NCBI GenBank assembly: GCA_032871835.1
Contig: CM065300.1
Location: 2,919,768 to 2,983,767, forward strand
DNA length: 64,000 nt
From: Dipteronia dyeriana
Lineage: Eukaryota > Streptophyta > Magnoliopsida > Sapindales > Sapindaceae
Reading direction: 5' to 3'
A model generated the notes under the pieces. That model did not search any database. It was given only the letters and a program-made list of their open reading frames with translations, and was not told the origin of the DNA. Below are positions 34,446-48,711 of this stretch, piece after piece; positions within the stretch are counted from its first letter, which is position 1, and the number at the start of each line of letters is the position of its first letter. The translations under genes and the position numbers were made by a program.

Positions 34446-37400
34446 TTAGCTATCATCGTCACTACTTAATTGAGATTCATCATCTACTTCACCATAAAGA
34501 TGTTCTTCCACATCTTCATCCTCGTCTTCGCTTTCATCAATTTTGTGATCATACGACGAAATTTGAGTTTTATCTTGGGATGCCTTGTCAATCTATTAAA
34601 AATATTAATTTAAAATAAGTTATCAACAAACTCACAACAACATCAAATCAAAGTGAGGATCTTTAAGTTATTAACCTGTGCCATTATAAGTTGAAATCGT
34701 CCTGACAACTGTAGTAAAGGTTGAAAAGCCACCTCTCTGGATTTGGTAATCTGGAAAAAGGAAAATAAGATTTGAATCGACTATAAAATAGTTACAACCG
34801 AGAAAATCCAATCTTCTTAGCTAAGTAGTGATTACAAATATCCTTTATTATTCAACTGAATACCAATTATTTAAGGGAATAGAGGATAAGAAAATTATGT
34901 AGATGACAAGATTATTTATAATAAGATAAAAACATGGAAAGGAGGGAGTAAGAATATTTCCTCCAAATTACCTTAAACAAGGAACTAAGTATCCCGATTA
35001 ATGATTTCTGAGACTGGAAATGATGACCATGGATCACCAATATCTTGTATATCCATGGAAGAACTTGCTTTCCACTATAAGACCTGTTGCACACAAACAA
35101 AGCTCAAAATTCAGTCATTAGATTTATATCTTTTGCATGATTGCTGCATTACTAAGTCCCTTAATTGAAGATTTTAAATCTTAGAGGAAGAAGCAACTCT
35201 AGCCCAAAAAGCAATTGGAAATTCAAGCTCTGCTGAAGCTTAACTCCTGATTTTGAATCTTCACTTTTCAATATTATAAGATATTATGACAGAATCCATT
35301 AACTAATTTAGAGTTAACAGCAATTGTGTTTATTAACATAAAAGTTCATGCATCAAACCTTGACTGCCACATGTCCACCAAAACTTCCAGTAACTCGGAT
35401 GCATTGCTAGGTGCCATAGACAAAACAGCAGCTCCAATCTGATATGGAAGATAAAACAAAAGGTCACCAACTTAAACTGAAGCCTAGTTAAGCTGACAAA
35501 TGGGTTTAGTGTATATTATTATCAAGAATTTAATTCTTCTATGCAAGGAAACTAACCTTCTTTTCTGGTAAATTAGCATCAAGATCTACACCATTAAATT
35601 TAGTAGAATTAAGTGCTGCCTTAGATGTAAGATCATCTTTACTACAAAGCATCCCTAGTGATCTCAATCGGTCCTCCATGCAAACCGCTTCAGAATCGGC
35701 TTCAACTTCTACTGTATCATTTGTGCAGAATAGTAACCAGCGTATAGGACCAAGAAGAAGCATCATTAAACATTTTTTTGCAGCATTAATCTTCCAAGTT
35801 CCAACATGAGAAGTAGTTGAACACTAATAATGACTATAAATCATAAAATATATATATAACTTGACAAATTAATATCCTCCCGTGCATTATGGTTTGCACT
35901 TTCCTTATCCAATTTGAAACTACTCCATCCTTCAATCATTATATTACATCTTAAGATTAAAAAGAAGCCCATGAATATAAGAATATACCTTGACTTTTGC
36001 TGTCAGCCAAGTCAGCCATTACAACATCAAGGTCACCTGAGTTTTGATGTCTATTCTTCTTCCCATGTACATCTAAAATCTTTGGAAGTGGAAGTAAAGC
36101 ATCCTCTGCGTTTGCACGGTCCAATGCAGTGACTGTTGAATTAAGAAACAAGTAATAATTAAGAAACAAGTAATCAGGGACACATGAAAAACCAAGAATA
36201 CAAGTTAGGAGGAAATTAACACTAAATTAGATCAACCATGGTAAAAGATTTTCAAATAAGAATACATGTAGTAAATACCAACTGACATAGTAATTTTGAA
36301 AACTGGAAAAATAATATGAAATAGACTCTACTAAATTTGCATAATCCACTGCACAAAGTTTCCAAGCTAACTCTAAGCCCTTAAGTCCAAATATTATGTT
36401 AGTATGAAGATTTAACTATTACTGACAGCTTTACCAAAATGGGTGCAGCAGATGAAAGAATGATCAAAAGACAAAACACCATCCCAAAGATCTTTGCATG
36501 TCTTCAAGACAGGTTTATATGATATTCTTCCTTACCTATCTAAATAAGTGCAATTTATCATGATTTATATAAAAGGTTGACATCCTTCATCTTATACTAC
36601 AAAATCTAAAAGTTGAAAAGGGAGTTGAAAAAAAATCATGCTCAGATCTCACCTCTATTTTGTCCATGTAAGCCTTTCTTAGATTTGACAAGAGACTGAC
36701 TCATTGGTAAGAGAACCCCATCCTGAGAGCTACTCAAAGTTATGTCTGTGCCAGATTGCACTACAAGTTTCTGAAATGATGGCTTTACTAGCAAACCAAA
36801 GGCAATAAATGCATGCACAGAGGCAGGTTTGGCAATGCCTTGTAGTTTTGCAGCAAAAATTGCAGGTAAAACACTCTTCTGATTTTTAGATTTGTTATCT
36901 TCTGAAGATAACGAAATTTTGGTGGCCTTGGTATTGCGTAATTCCTCTATATTTCTTCCATGCCAAAAGTAGCAAACACCTGTTTCTGATATAGCCAAAA
37001 CATATAGACCTGCTTCATCAACTTCCTCATTGTCAATACACCTGCCATCTATAAAAACAGCTGGGTGTTCCATAGCAAGAACACAGCTAGCTGACTGCTT
37101 TTTGTCACCATCTGTTCTCCATAGTGCAATATATCTTTCACCAACAGCAGAGGAGAGGATATATTTCCCATCTTCAGTAAACATCATAACACGGACTGCT
37201 CCCTATTCATTAGTTTAGCCAAGAACATTAATTCAAAGAAAATGACCAGATGCAGATGAAATCACATCATGAAACAGAGAGGTTAGATGGAAAATGAAAT
37301 CGAAAATAAACTCACAGGATGGCCAGAAAACTTCTGTAGCTTCTTGTGATCAGAACAGTTAAAAGTCTTCATCTGTCCAGCTGCAGTTGCTAACACCTTG

Positions 37401-39447
37401 CCATCTGGTTCAAGAACACCCATTGATATAACAGTACCAGGAAAAGAATTTATTGATCATAGGTATGAAAAAACATATTAATTCCAGTATTCCACAATCT
37501 AGAAAAAAAAATTATAAAGGTGATCCACGACAAGTCCTTCTCCGGTCAAATTCAATCCATTTGTCCTGGATCACATCTTCTGTAATTTAGTCTATTTCCA
37601 GCTCAGTGTTATGATTAATCGTGTCATGGAGCATAAGGCCACAAATTATTTTTTCTATTTGGAAAATAAAAATTTCAGGAAGATAAGGAGCAGATGCCAG
37701 GTAGCTAATAGGAGATGTTTCATTATGAGAACCCCTTCAATAGATTCTCTCTTCTTATCAATAATGACAACCACTTGTACAGTACAGCTAACAATTTTTC
37801 CTTAGGAATCCTAGCTACTGTTTTGAAACAACTGCACTCATCGCAACCAAATTCCTTCCACTTTGCTGGTGTCTTTTGTTGCTCCTTATTGAACATTAAC
37901 ACCACCATTGAATATTGCAAATTAAGAGAGTATTTTCAATTTAGGTACACATATTACAGACCATCTCATCTTAGTTGCTGAAGACCATTTTTCTAGACCA
38001 TTTTTCTAGACCACTCTTCAAAGAAGATTATTCAGCAATTAATCCTACGATGATGTATACACAATTATGCAAAAAGGAACAACTCCAGAGAAGCTGCAAA
38101 GAATATATATACCTGAAGACACCGCCATACAAGATATTCCCTTTGTTGAAGCTCTGAACTTCCCTAACAGGTTACCTGTCAAGGGATCAATTTCACAGAC
38201 CATCCCATCAGCACCCGCACTATAAACGCATGAACCATGTGTAGCAAACGAAATAGAACTAACACCCCTGCAAATGAGAGAGATAGAGAGTGAATAAGCA
38301 GGATAATGAAATGAAATTGATTTAGCAAAAGTCAATGTTAACAATACATGAATCGACATAACAGACATAACTGTCTATCACCTAAGGAGTTTTGTAAATA
38401 AAAAAATAAAAAAACAAAGAACCATACTGACTTGCTCACAAGTTATTATCTAATGATTAGTCTAATAATCCAACAAAAGAATGATAAAGGGGAATGAAAG
38501 CCAAAAGGTCAAAAACCAATGAAATTCGCTCCAATACCATGTTACAATAAGTCAATAACAGAGAGACACTCAAATATATACAAGTCCAAAATCTCCTCGA
38601 TAATGAGTCATATGACCATTGGTGGCAGACCATTAGACAACGGCTCAGCCAAATATATTACATATTTACATATCAATGGTAAAAATATGTTAATTTATAT
38701 TCACATTTTCTGCCATCTAAAAGAGAACCAACTAAATTGAAGTTGATTAAGTACCAAGACCAAACTCACCTATCAAAACAAGAATTGTTTCTATTATGAT
38801 TTACGATCATTGAAGCAAACCAAAAAAAAAAAAAAAACTAACTTGAAAACATGAAACTCACCCGGGATGGCAATCACTTATTCTCCACTTTAACTGACCA
38901 GCAGATACATCAAGAGCTAATACGTCACCACTACCAGTCCCTAACACCAACAATGAACTCCCAAGTTTCCTTTTTTTCTGCAATCACCAATAGTTTTGGT
39001 CCATGAGTAACTTAAAACATTAAGTCACTACTCACAAAAACAAAAAATTCAAAACATATAGCATTTCCTCAATTAAAATTCACATAAAAGAATGAACCTT
39101 TCTGTCCAGAGACAGCCATTTCATGCAGGTGTAATCGACCGAAATATGCCCTCTTTCGGGTTTACTGGCGAATAAACTCGTAGTCTCAGTTGATGCAATG
39201 TCTGCAAATTCAGTCTGAACTTGGCCCTTCAAAACGTCCCATATCTAATAACAGTAAACAGAACACAAGAGTCAAAATTCACTCAAACCCACCATTTTTT
39301 TTTCTTTAAACAAAAACGAACAAGAAACCAAAAACAAATAAAAATAAATCAATGTACCTTGATACGAGCATCACCAGAACAGATAGCAAAGTAGTCCAAT
39401 GAAGGACTAAACGATGTTAAAATATCTCTAATACTTGACGACCCCAT
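34446..39447 (-). CDS. WDR43: WDR43/UTP5 homologue, t-UTP subunit of the small-subunit processome
   Basis: Twelve exons, all with GT-AG introns: 39358-39447, 39098-39244, 38862-38977, 38113-38267, 37316-37404, 36653-37202, 35989-36132, 35557-35711, 35359-35438, 34972-35083, 34676-34750 and 34446-34592. They join in frame to 619 aa. Exons 1-6 form a WD40 propeller (e.g. YFAICSGDARIKIWDV, GSCVYSAGADGMV, DGKYILSSAVGERYIALW). Exons 8-11 form the helical Utp12-type C-terminal domain (IGAAVLSMAPSNASELLEVL, QVLPWIYKILVIHG). The last exon is an acidic tail (DESEDEDEDVEEH). In yeast and animals UTP5/WDR43 works in the nucleolus in pre-rRNA transcription and early 18S processing; that role here is by homology. 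Confidence 0.93.
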
Positions 39448-39720
39448 GAAACCTGAATTTTCAATAACAAACAATTATAAACAAACCCTTGTCGTAGCTC
39501 AAGCGGCACAAGAAAAAGAAAACAGAAAAGTTATCCGTTTTGAACACTTGGTTCGAGCAACAAATTTGACCAAACATGTCACCTCCGAATCAAAATGTTC
39601 AAAAAAAACAAAAACCCAGAATCACCTTTCAGTGCAGTAACCGTCGAGAAGGAGTAGAGTGTCGGAGACGACGGCGGCGGAGGTGAAGAAGCGAGAGTGA
39701 CAGAGGTGGCGCGCCGCTCA
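39448..39720 (-). promoter_or_regulatory. 5' leader of the WDR43-like gene with a probable leader intron
   Basis: Upstream of the ATG at 39447, a donor CTGAAAG|GTGATT at 39625 and an acceptor AATTCAG|GTTTC at 39453 would define a 173-bp intron in the 5' UTR, ending five bases before the ATG. Inferred from splice motifs only. Confidence 0.5.
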
Positions 39721-40002
39721 CTAGTTTTTAGGGTCTTTTTATGGTTTTTTATTTTCTTTTTCAAATTAACAAATTTGTTTCAAGTCGTAAAAAGGTCGTT
39801 GGACCTTCAAATGGGGCCTTTTGTAAAGGCCTAGGACTAATTGGACATTCAATTTGTAATACTATTCACACCCCTATTGTTTCGTAAGTACACCCCACAT
39901 ATTCGAATTTTACATTTCTTTGATCATAAATGATACAAACGTTTTGAGTAATTATGATATTTTCTGTATGTTTTTTTAACATTTTGTGTTTGAAGTATGT
40001 GA

Positions 40003-40005
<3 letters not shown>

Positions 40006-40082
<77 letters not shown>
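40006..40082. repeat. (CT)n microsatellite, ~38 units
   Basis: Uninterrupted CT repeat followed by a short (AT)n run. Likely to vary in length between individuals. Confidence 0.95.
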
Positions 40083-40095
<13 letters not shown>

Positions 40096-41305
40096 GTATG
40101 TGATTTTTTTTAGAATGTTTCTAGTGTCACTAAAATCGCAATGAAAGTTAACGATCATATTTTTGTTACGTTTATGAAATAGTAATGTCTAATATATATT
40201 TATCCCATTCTATAATTTTAAAGTGATAATTTTCCAACATTTGCTAATGCTCACTATACTTTTATCTTTATTGACTTATCATGGGTCAGGTGATTATAAG
40301 GAAAATTTTAAAATTAAATTAATTTTTTTATCAATTTGTTTATAATAAATAATCATAAGTAACCAGTTTTTTTTTCACATTACCTCTTAACATAGAACAG
40401 TGCACCTCCTTCACGAATATTCAAATTTTAAATTTTATTGTACGTATTTTATGTGTCGGGCATATATTAAGTTATTGACTGCCACATGGCAGCCAACCAT
40501 TTGATAACTCTTGTCCTAAAATGCCAAAAGTAGGCCGCCTAATGCCATTGGCCGAATCTGCCTAGACAAATTGTTTGAGAGATTCAAAAGTAAAAAAAAT
40601 TAACGGGACATTCTTATTGTCACTTCGGACTCGACTTCGGTGGGAGGGATTGTCCAATGAGACTGTATCAAATTATAGTTTTATAGTATATATTTATATA
40701 ATCGAGATAAATGGTGTAATTTTATTGGAACGCTCTCACCAAGTGACAATGAGACCGTTCCATTAAAGATTTTCTTTAAAAAAAACCCAGCAAATTCTGA
40801 CCATACACGTGGCATCAAACAATTGGAAAGTGAGATTTTTCTCTTTTCAAAGCGGCACGACATCTCACCACACATGTCACACCAGCCATTCGATTCAAGA
40901 GTCCAACACCAAACGCTAAAATAGACGCGGCACCATCTACAACAATTGTACCAAGCTGGCCAGCTAACCGCAGACACAACGTGACAAAAATGTTACATAC
41001 TTTCAAAGCCACCGATGTATCGGATGAGGCATATCGAAACTTATTCAGATTAATTGAGGAAAATTCTATCGATATATCTAAATCTAACATTGTAGATGCG
41101 AGTTGTGCAACCCCCATTGAGTGTATATTTTCGAATCTATGCTTCGGATTAAATCCGTTGAAAATGTTCAGATTAATAAATAAAAAATTTATCGAAATAT
41201 ATAAATCGAACATTATAGGTGTGAGTTGTGTAATCCCCCTTCGGTACCTATATTTAGTGTTTAAACGTTAAGTATAACTCAATCATACTCGAGCACATTT
41301 GAATG
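40083..41305. other. Intergenic, AT-rich, with an imperfect tandem duplication
   Basis: No gene seen. Segments 41041-41125 and 41168-41250 resemble each other (TTCAGATTAAT, ATCTAACATTGTAG vs ATCGAACATTATAG, GCGAGTTGTGCAACCCCC vs GTGAGTTGTGTAATCCCCC), an old ~127-bp tandem duplication. Confidence 0.5.
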
Positions 41306-41313
41306 TTTACGAA

Positions 41314-41771
41314 CAGGGCCAGTCCTAGGCCAGGTTTAAAGGAGCAGTTGTCCAGTACCCATTTTTAAAAACAATAAACACAATCCAATTTATATATATT
41401 GAGTCACATAATTATGGATCTAATAAATATTTATAGACATTTAAAATGGGTCCAAATAAAAAAAAAAAATTTTATAAAAAAAAAAGTTAGTATATTATAT
41501 ATAAAGTGGTTTTCCAGTCAGTGCGTATTGATATAAGTTATATCAGTGCGTTGTATGTGGATCATCGATTATAGAGAAGTTTTGACAAGTACATATGTTT
41601 TGAGTCCAAATATATAAATCTAATGGTACACACCCCACGTATTTACGAATTTATATAAGTAGACACTGATTTAAAAATTTCTATATATATATTAAAAAAA
41701 AGTTATGAAAATATTTAAGAACCCATTTTAAATATTCACCGTGAGTCTTTAAAATATCAGGGACGATCCTG
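41314..41771. mobile_element. Non-autonomous hAT-like element
   Basis: The 458-bp element starts CAGGGCCAGTCC and ends (reverse complement) CAGGATCGTCCC. It is flanked by a perfect 8-bp duplication TTTACGAA at 41306-41313 and 41772-41779. No coding capacity; the ends differ from the TAGGGATG elements, so this is another family. Confidence 0.75.
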
Positions 41772-41779
41772 TTTACGAA

Positions 41780-44239
41780 TAATGTGAGTTTCAAAGTCCC
41801 ATAATAATAGATCGAACACTACGTATGTAATTTGAATGGAATAGATAGTTCGACAGCGAGGGAGTGATTTACGAGTGATGTTAAAGATTCGAACTCTGTG
41901 CAGCTAGCCACCAAAATAAGAGTAGGGAATTTTGTTGGTGTGAAAATTAATTTGGGGGCAGCTGTATTGGGGAAGCACGAGACTGGCACCAAGTTACCAA
42001 CTAGGATTAGGAAGGTGACGGTCCCGTCACGATGTTTTGACTTACTAGTCAGTTGTGACTAATAATGTGATAACATTTTATTAAATATATAAAACTAGTT
42101 ATTGCTCATTAAATTTCATAATTATTGATTTAGTCAAACTCGGGATTATTTCCATCTAAAAAAAAAATAAGTACGCACCTGTGGGATGTGACACATGATT
42201 ACATGAAGTTCAGGTATAGAAAGAGAAGAGAATCAATTTTGACCTTTTGCGTATAAATTAATAAGCACGATATGAACTTATGGGTTCAAATCTTGTTCAT
42301 TCAAAAACTATATGAAAATACTAAAATTAAATTTTATTTATAATTTTTAATTTTAATTTATTTTTTTATAAAAAAAAAAATTAAAGTGATAATATTTGTA
42401 TCCCTCGAAAACTATAAATACACTCTAAATTAGTATATTTTTAAAAATACAATAACACCTTTAAATAAAATTATCAATAAGACTAAATTGTTTGTAAGTA
42501 TATCCATAAATAATTATTAATTTGTTGATAATATTAATATTTTGTGATTTTTTTTCTTTTTAATGATTTGATCTTGATATTAATGTATATATTTAAAAAA
42601 AATCATAGTCTTAAACCCTAGAATATCATTTAAAATATAATTTTAAATATATTTTCAATTTCTTTTCAGAAAATAGAAATGGACTACGGACTATAGAACA
42701 AATCAAAATTTTCAAAGTTGGTTGTAAAAAAACAAGTTTTAAATTATTTTCATTAGAATAACAAAATCAATTGATACAATACATAAACCTTATATCCTTG
42801 CAACTTTTACATACGGAAATGGAACTTCAATCTAAAAACCTCAAATTGAAGTGATTTTGTTGAGATAAAATAATCAAGAAAAAAAAAAGAGCTGTTTAAC
42901 ATGAGGAGCGAGAGAAAAAAAATGGAGTTTGATTAAGGAAAACATGAAAGAGAAAAAGAAGGGAAAAGAAAGAACATTTTTTAAATAACAGTTCTAGAAA
43001 TAAAAGAACGAAAGATAATAACAAAATTTTAAATAATAATAATATGTGTAGATGATATGTATTTATAAAAATACAATAAAATATAATTAAAGAAATAATA
43101 TTTTTGACAATAAATGATGTTTATTTAATAAACTATATATTTTAAAAAAAATTAATAGGTGTGATTACAAAAAGAATGTGCATACATTTTGTTAAGGGTA
43201 TCATTACCACCACTCTTTTGTTAAGTTAAGTGTATCCTTTTGCGAGCCTCCCATTTTTTTTAAGTCCTCTATCCATATGTAAATTATTATTACTCTATAA
43301 AGTTAAGATGCCTTTTCTTAATATATATATATATTATTAAATAGTAATCACATTTAATTCCCTTCCAAACAAATCATCTTGACATCCAAATAGATGATTT
43401 TGATCTTTTGCTGGTTTGTTTTTTTTTCTAAACTTTCGAAAATAAGTGATCGGTTGTTGTTATAGTGATCGTGTCACATTTTAACCACTAATTCATTACA
43501 ATGTTTATGTGGATATGCGGAGAATCCTTTTCAAATCTCCTACCTCAATCATATATAATTATTATTATTTGATTGTTTTTATTCCATATTGTATGTATAA
43601 TTGTTTAACAGATATATAAATATAAAATTACTTATTTTCAAACAATTTTACTTTTAAAAAATAAACATGTTGACAATACATTCAGATGTGAGGAAACAAA
43701 AACATATCATTCAAGTTCAAATTTCAGTTCCTATTCAGTCTTTAGAAAATTTCAGGACTATTCAATTTTTAGACAAAAAACAAACGTCCTTTAAGTATCG
43801 TTTTTGTTTTTTATTTTTTAAAAAGTGTATGTATTTTGGAATTTGGATCTTCTGGCTAATTTAACAACCAAACACATATTTAAAAAGGTTAGGAAAAAAA
43901 TCAGATCAGCAGAATATTCAAATTCATTCACATTATGCTATACGACTACAAACACGATCCAACCCAGCCTGGAAATGCAATTTCCTTTTCGTGGAAGGGT
44001 TGGCTTACGAACACACGGTGATAGAACTTCATTTTACAAAGTAATGCTATTTTGTTCAAATTTAGTGTTTAAATGATGTGACAACTTTTCAATCTATTCA
44101 TTTAAATTGAATTATATTTATATTATTTAAATGAATTGACTGGAATGTTACCGTATCATTTGGACATTAAAATCGGATAAAGTGGTGTTACTCTTCGAGA
44201 GAATCATCAAACAAAATAACAAAAAATTTCCACACACAA
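41780..44239. other. Intergenic, very AT-rich, no gene recognised
   Basis: Many homopolymer and TA runs. Apart from the dispersed repeat at 43555-43805, nothing recognisable. Confidence 0.4.
43555..43805 (+). repeat. Dispersed repeat, copy 1
   Basis: Shares an extended match with 52268-52520 in direct orientation: AAAATTACTTAT, GTTGACAATACA, AGATGTGAG, CATATCATTCA, TTCAAATTTCAGT and GTTCAATTTTCAGACAAAAAA-like end, in the same order. Class unknown. Confidence 0.7.
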
Positions 44240-45247
44240 AAAAAGAAGTTATAAATAAGAGAGAGAGAGACACAGAGAGAGAGGGGGGGAGGGACCTAAC
44301 CTCCAACTGAAAACTACCTACCACCACCAGTCCACCACCATTTCTTCTTCTCTTTCTTTCAATTGCTGGCGATTCAATTCATGTCACAATAAATTTAAAT
44401 AATCCAATAAATCAACAAACTAAAATAAAAAATTAACTTTTTTATTTTCTCTCCCTCTCTCACACCAAACAAAACGTAACAAGGAGCCTCTTTGTAAGCT
44501 ACTTCAACAACTCCTTCACGTTTCCTCTGTCTCTCGTTTTCGTCTTGAATTCTAGGGTTTCGTTTCTGTTCTTCAAAACCCTTATTCAGGTCTGTTTGTT
44601 TTTTCTCGTTTCTTTATGTTTTTTTTTTTTTGAGTAATTTTGACTGGGATGCTCCGTTTGGTTAATGAGAAACCGAAGGAAAAGAAAATGAATTGTAGTT
44701 CTTTTTTTTCTTCTTTTTCTTAGACACCCAATAGAGGATTTGAGTCATTCTTATTGTTGGTTATATTGGGTATTTGATTGATTTCTTAAATCTCAAAATT
44801 TTGATAGTCTTCTGTTCTTTTTAATTGCAACACTTGTATGTATTTGCCCAAATTGTTCCTGTTTGTGTCATATTAGGCCTCTTAAACTATTTCTTTATAG
44901 TCTTTTTGTCGAAATTATGGTAATGCATATTAGGTACTAGTGTTTAGAGAAGTCAGTGAATCCAATTTATTCACGTTTTGTTCATTTGATGTTTCGATGC
45001 GAAAGAACTGAATATATGCTTGTATTTTTGATGACCTGCTGATGTTTCTTTGATTCAAGATGTTGATTTCAAGCATATTTTTTAATTTCTCAAAATGGGA
45101 TTAGCCGTTAGCATTCCTATAAATGAATTTGAATAATGTGATAAAAATCTTGCATTTTCTGCCCAAATTCAAATAATTTACAAGTCTGTGTTCATGACCA
45201 GGCACTTACTTTTGTGGTGTTTGCATTCCAGTATCTTATTTGCCACA
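44240..45247 (+). promoter_or_regulatory. Core promoter/leader of the HMG-CoA lyase gene, with leader intron
   Basis: A (GA)n tract at 44262-44291 and CT-rich leader at 44335-44470 precede a probable leader exon ending ATTCAG|GTCTGT at 44589. The acceptor TTCCAG|TATCTT at 45231 lies 16 bp before the ATG. This gives a 642-bp intron in the 5' UTR, inferred from splice motifs. Confidence 0.5.
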
Positions 45248-48061
45248 ATGTCTAGTTTGGAGGAGCCACTTGGTTTCGACAAGTTGCCAAGCATGAGTAC
45301 CATTGATAGGATTCAGAGGTACTCATCTACTGCTTGCCGACCAAGAGTGGACGATATGGGAATGGGGAACCGTTGGATTGAAGGAAGGGACTGCAGCACC
45401 TCCAACAGTTATGAGTAAGTGTGACATTGTAATCAGTTCTATTATGTTCTTAGAAGACAATCAATTTGTCTCAGTGTAGGCTGATTTCTCAAGGTATACT
45501 ATGTGAGTACTATGCACTCACCTTAGCAGAATGTTTTTCAATTTCCCATTTTAACTTTTATTGATCCTTTTGTTGTCTAGTTTTTTCGGTTGGAGGAAAT
45601 TACGAGTAATTTGGCATTGATTAGTAGGTGAATTTCCTGAGTATGCATTCAGAATGTTATCGATTTCATATATCATTCATACTTATACTTGGTTACTTGC
45701 ATATTGGTCATCATATGTATGGAGCATGTGTTTATGTACTTTACGTTGTTCTTTCATCAGTTGGCCGAACTCCTGTTGATAAAATTTCTGTTCATACACA
45801 TCATATTTCTTTTTCATTTTGTACTTTATCATAATCGAAGAAATAAAGTATAGTGAAAGAAAAAGGCGATTAGGATTACCTTTTTATTTTCTCTTATTGT
45901 CTTCCTTGAACTTTTCTGTATCTAGTATTCAAGTAGATATCCTCACAAAACTTAGGAGAGAAGAGTTGTAAGTACCTCTACTTACTTTCTAATTAACTTA
46001 AATACAATGAGCAGTTTTCTGTACTTCCGTGCAATCTTTTCTACTGGTAGCAGCTCAAACTCCTATTTCCATTGCACATTATCACAATTTTATCCAGTTG
46101 TCAATTGAAATTTTTGTTCCTTTGCAGTGAAGAGTGTCATGATTATATGAGTGAGTCATTCCCATGGAAAAGGCATACAAGAGACAAGTCCCAAGGTGAC
46201 ACCCTTGGTCGAAGGACTTCAAGTTTAGGAAGAAATCACATGATGTTTGGGAATGGGTGTGACAAATGGTATTTTCCAGAACATCAATATAATCCCAAGT
46301 GCAATGACAAAGACAGACGAGATACGGCAAATAAGGTGATTCATTAACCATGATGAAACTGTATATATAATCTTAGAATTGTAGAATAACATTTTAGTTT
46401 CTGTACTTAGAGTTGATTTCATTTGATCTTTCATATGGGTAAAACAGTATTTGAAAGGTATACCAAAGTTTGTGAAGATAGTAGAAGTTGGTCCGAGGGA
46501 TGGATTGCAGAATGAGAAAAATACCGTTCCTACATCAATAAAAGTGGAACTGATTCGAAGATTAGTGGCTTCTGGGTTGCCTGTTGTTGAAGCAACAAGT
46601 TTTGTATCTCCAAAATGGGTGCCTCAGGTATCTTGCTCCACCATTTTAGGTTGATGCAGTCACTTCGTTTCTCGTTATAAATGAAATGTAACCAACTTTT
46701 CTTCTATTCTGTTACCTTTTACACAGCTAGCAGATGCAAAGGATGTAATGGCGAATGTTCGTAATTTGGAGGGAGCCAGATTGCCTGTTCTCACACCAAA
46801 TTTAAAAGTCAGTTATATTATCTAGAAAATTATGTGATTTCAACAATGACATGCTTGTGTGACAATTTTCTAACATGTGAGTTAACTTTTTCCAGGGCTT
46901 TGAAGCTGCCATTGCAGCAGGTGCTAAGGAAGTGGCAGTCTTTGCATCAGCTTCTGAGTCATTTTCTAAGTCAAACATCAATTGTAGCATTGAGGAGAGT
47001 CTTGCTCGGTATCGTTTAGTTGCTCTCGCTGCTAAGGAGCTCTCCATTCCCGTTCGAGGGTATGTGTTTTTTTTTTACTTCTTTATATCCCCCTTTACTG
47101 GGATATTCCACATACTTCTGTGAATGAAGTTTTAAGGAGACCCTATTCTTTGCAAATCTAGCTGCACTGAGATGATGATGATGAACTGTTGTCGAATTTT
47201 TATAGGTATGTATCATGTGTTGTTGGGTGTCCTGTGGAAGGAGCAATTCCTTCATCCAAAGTGGCATATGTGGCTAAGGAACTTTATGATATGGGTTGCT
47301 TTGAGATTTCCCTTGGTGATACAATTGGAGTCGCTACACCAGGTAACATCACAACATGCCTTTTGTTTTCCGAAGCACAAATATGTTCAGATTAGAAAGA
47401 AGTGAAATATTTCCTCGGAGTTTCCTTTCAACATAATACATAATGTACATACACTTTCTTTTTATTTACTTTTGTGTTTCTCCTTTTGCTTTGTCTCTCA
47501 GGTACTGTTGTTCCGATGCTTGATGCTGTAATGGCTGTTGTTCCCAGCGAGAAACTTGCTGTTCACTTCCATGACACTTATGGACAATCACTTCCAAACA
47601 TATTAATATCTCTTCAAGTAAGCTCAAACTCTACATTTAGATATCCTTTAATAATGATCACCTGTTGAACATACACAATCTGTTCCGAGTCTTGTAATAC
47701 ATTGATTGCTCTAAACACAAATTTGCTTGTAATGTTTCAACGGGAGAGATGTTTTTATCTTGCCAAACTGGTATTAATTTCAGTACCTATTTTTCTAATA
47801 TGTTCCCCACAGATGGGGATTAGCACGGTTGATTCCTCCATTGCCGGCTTAGGGGGGTGTCCGTATGCTAAGGGTGCTTCAGGGAACGTTGCTACTGAGG
47901 ATGTTGTGTATATGCTTAACGGCCTTGGTGTGAAAACCAATGTGGATTTATCAAAGCTCATGTTGGCAGGGGATTTCATCAACAAACATTTGGGTCGTCC
48001 CTCTGGTTCAAAGACAGCCATTGCATTGAGTCGGGTAAGAGCTGATGCCTCCAAGATATAA
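45248..48061 (+). CDS. HMGCL: Hydroxymethylglutaryl-CoA lyase
   Basis: Eight coding exons with GT-AG introns: 45248-45414, 46128-46335, 46448-46627, 46727-46807, 46896-47059, 47206-47342, 47502-47617, 47813-48061; 433 aa. It cleaves HMG-CoA to acetyl-CoA and acetoacetate, the last step of leucine breakdown, normally in mitochondria. The catalytic TIM barrel starts near residue 126 ([19 protein letters not shown], with catalytic Arg-Asp). HFHDTYGQ holds metal-binding histidines, and [17 protein letters not shown] carries the active-site Cys loop. Exons 1-2 encode a ~125-residue N-terminal extension ([21 protein letters not shown]) like that of other plant HMGCLs. I started at MSSLEEP rather than the upstream in-frame ATG at 45188 because an acceptor at 45231 removes that ATG. 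Confidence 0.95.
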
Positions 48062-48711
48062 TTCGTGTGCCCGCAAATATAATTAGATATTTGTTAGACT
48101 TTCCAGTCAGGGAGAAGGGACCCCCATGTCACATTCAGGATCTGTATACTATCTCATATATACATATATAACTATATAAGAATAAAAGAAACCGAAAGCC
48201 AAGAATCCAGTTATTGTCGATTTGGAAAAGAAATTATTCATTGAAGTGAAAGGACAGTGTGTTATATTTTTTATATGAGGTGTTACACCATCTGGTCTCT
48301 CTAACTTATATTGAATGTTAAACTTGGTACATCATTTCATGTCCAAACAGAAAAAGCAGAGCAAATAAATCAATCCAACCGGAAAGTAGAGAAGGCTTGA
48401 ATTCATATCTCAAGATCAAGTTTCTTCAAAAACGAATCTTAATTAAAATGCATCAATATAACAAATGTATCTAGCCTTGACCATAATGAAAAACATCATA
48501 ATATTTTTGGTCATTTCTTCATTATACATTTAGGGAGTTGTGTTTCATCCATGTCTTCCCGAGAATAATTGTGTGCTTTTATCAAACTTGAGGCAGAATT
48601 TCACTAATAAAATCAAGACATCAGTAAATAGTTCATCCACCAAAAAACTATTTATATTCGTCTCTGAGCCAACTGCCCTGTTGTGCATCGTGCATTCTCT
48701 CTATGATTAGC
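48062..48711. other. Short intergenic region between convergent genes
   Basis: Contains the 3' UTRs of HMGCL (+) and the FSAF1-like gene (-). Nothing else seen. Confidence 0.5.
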
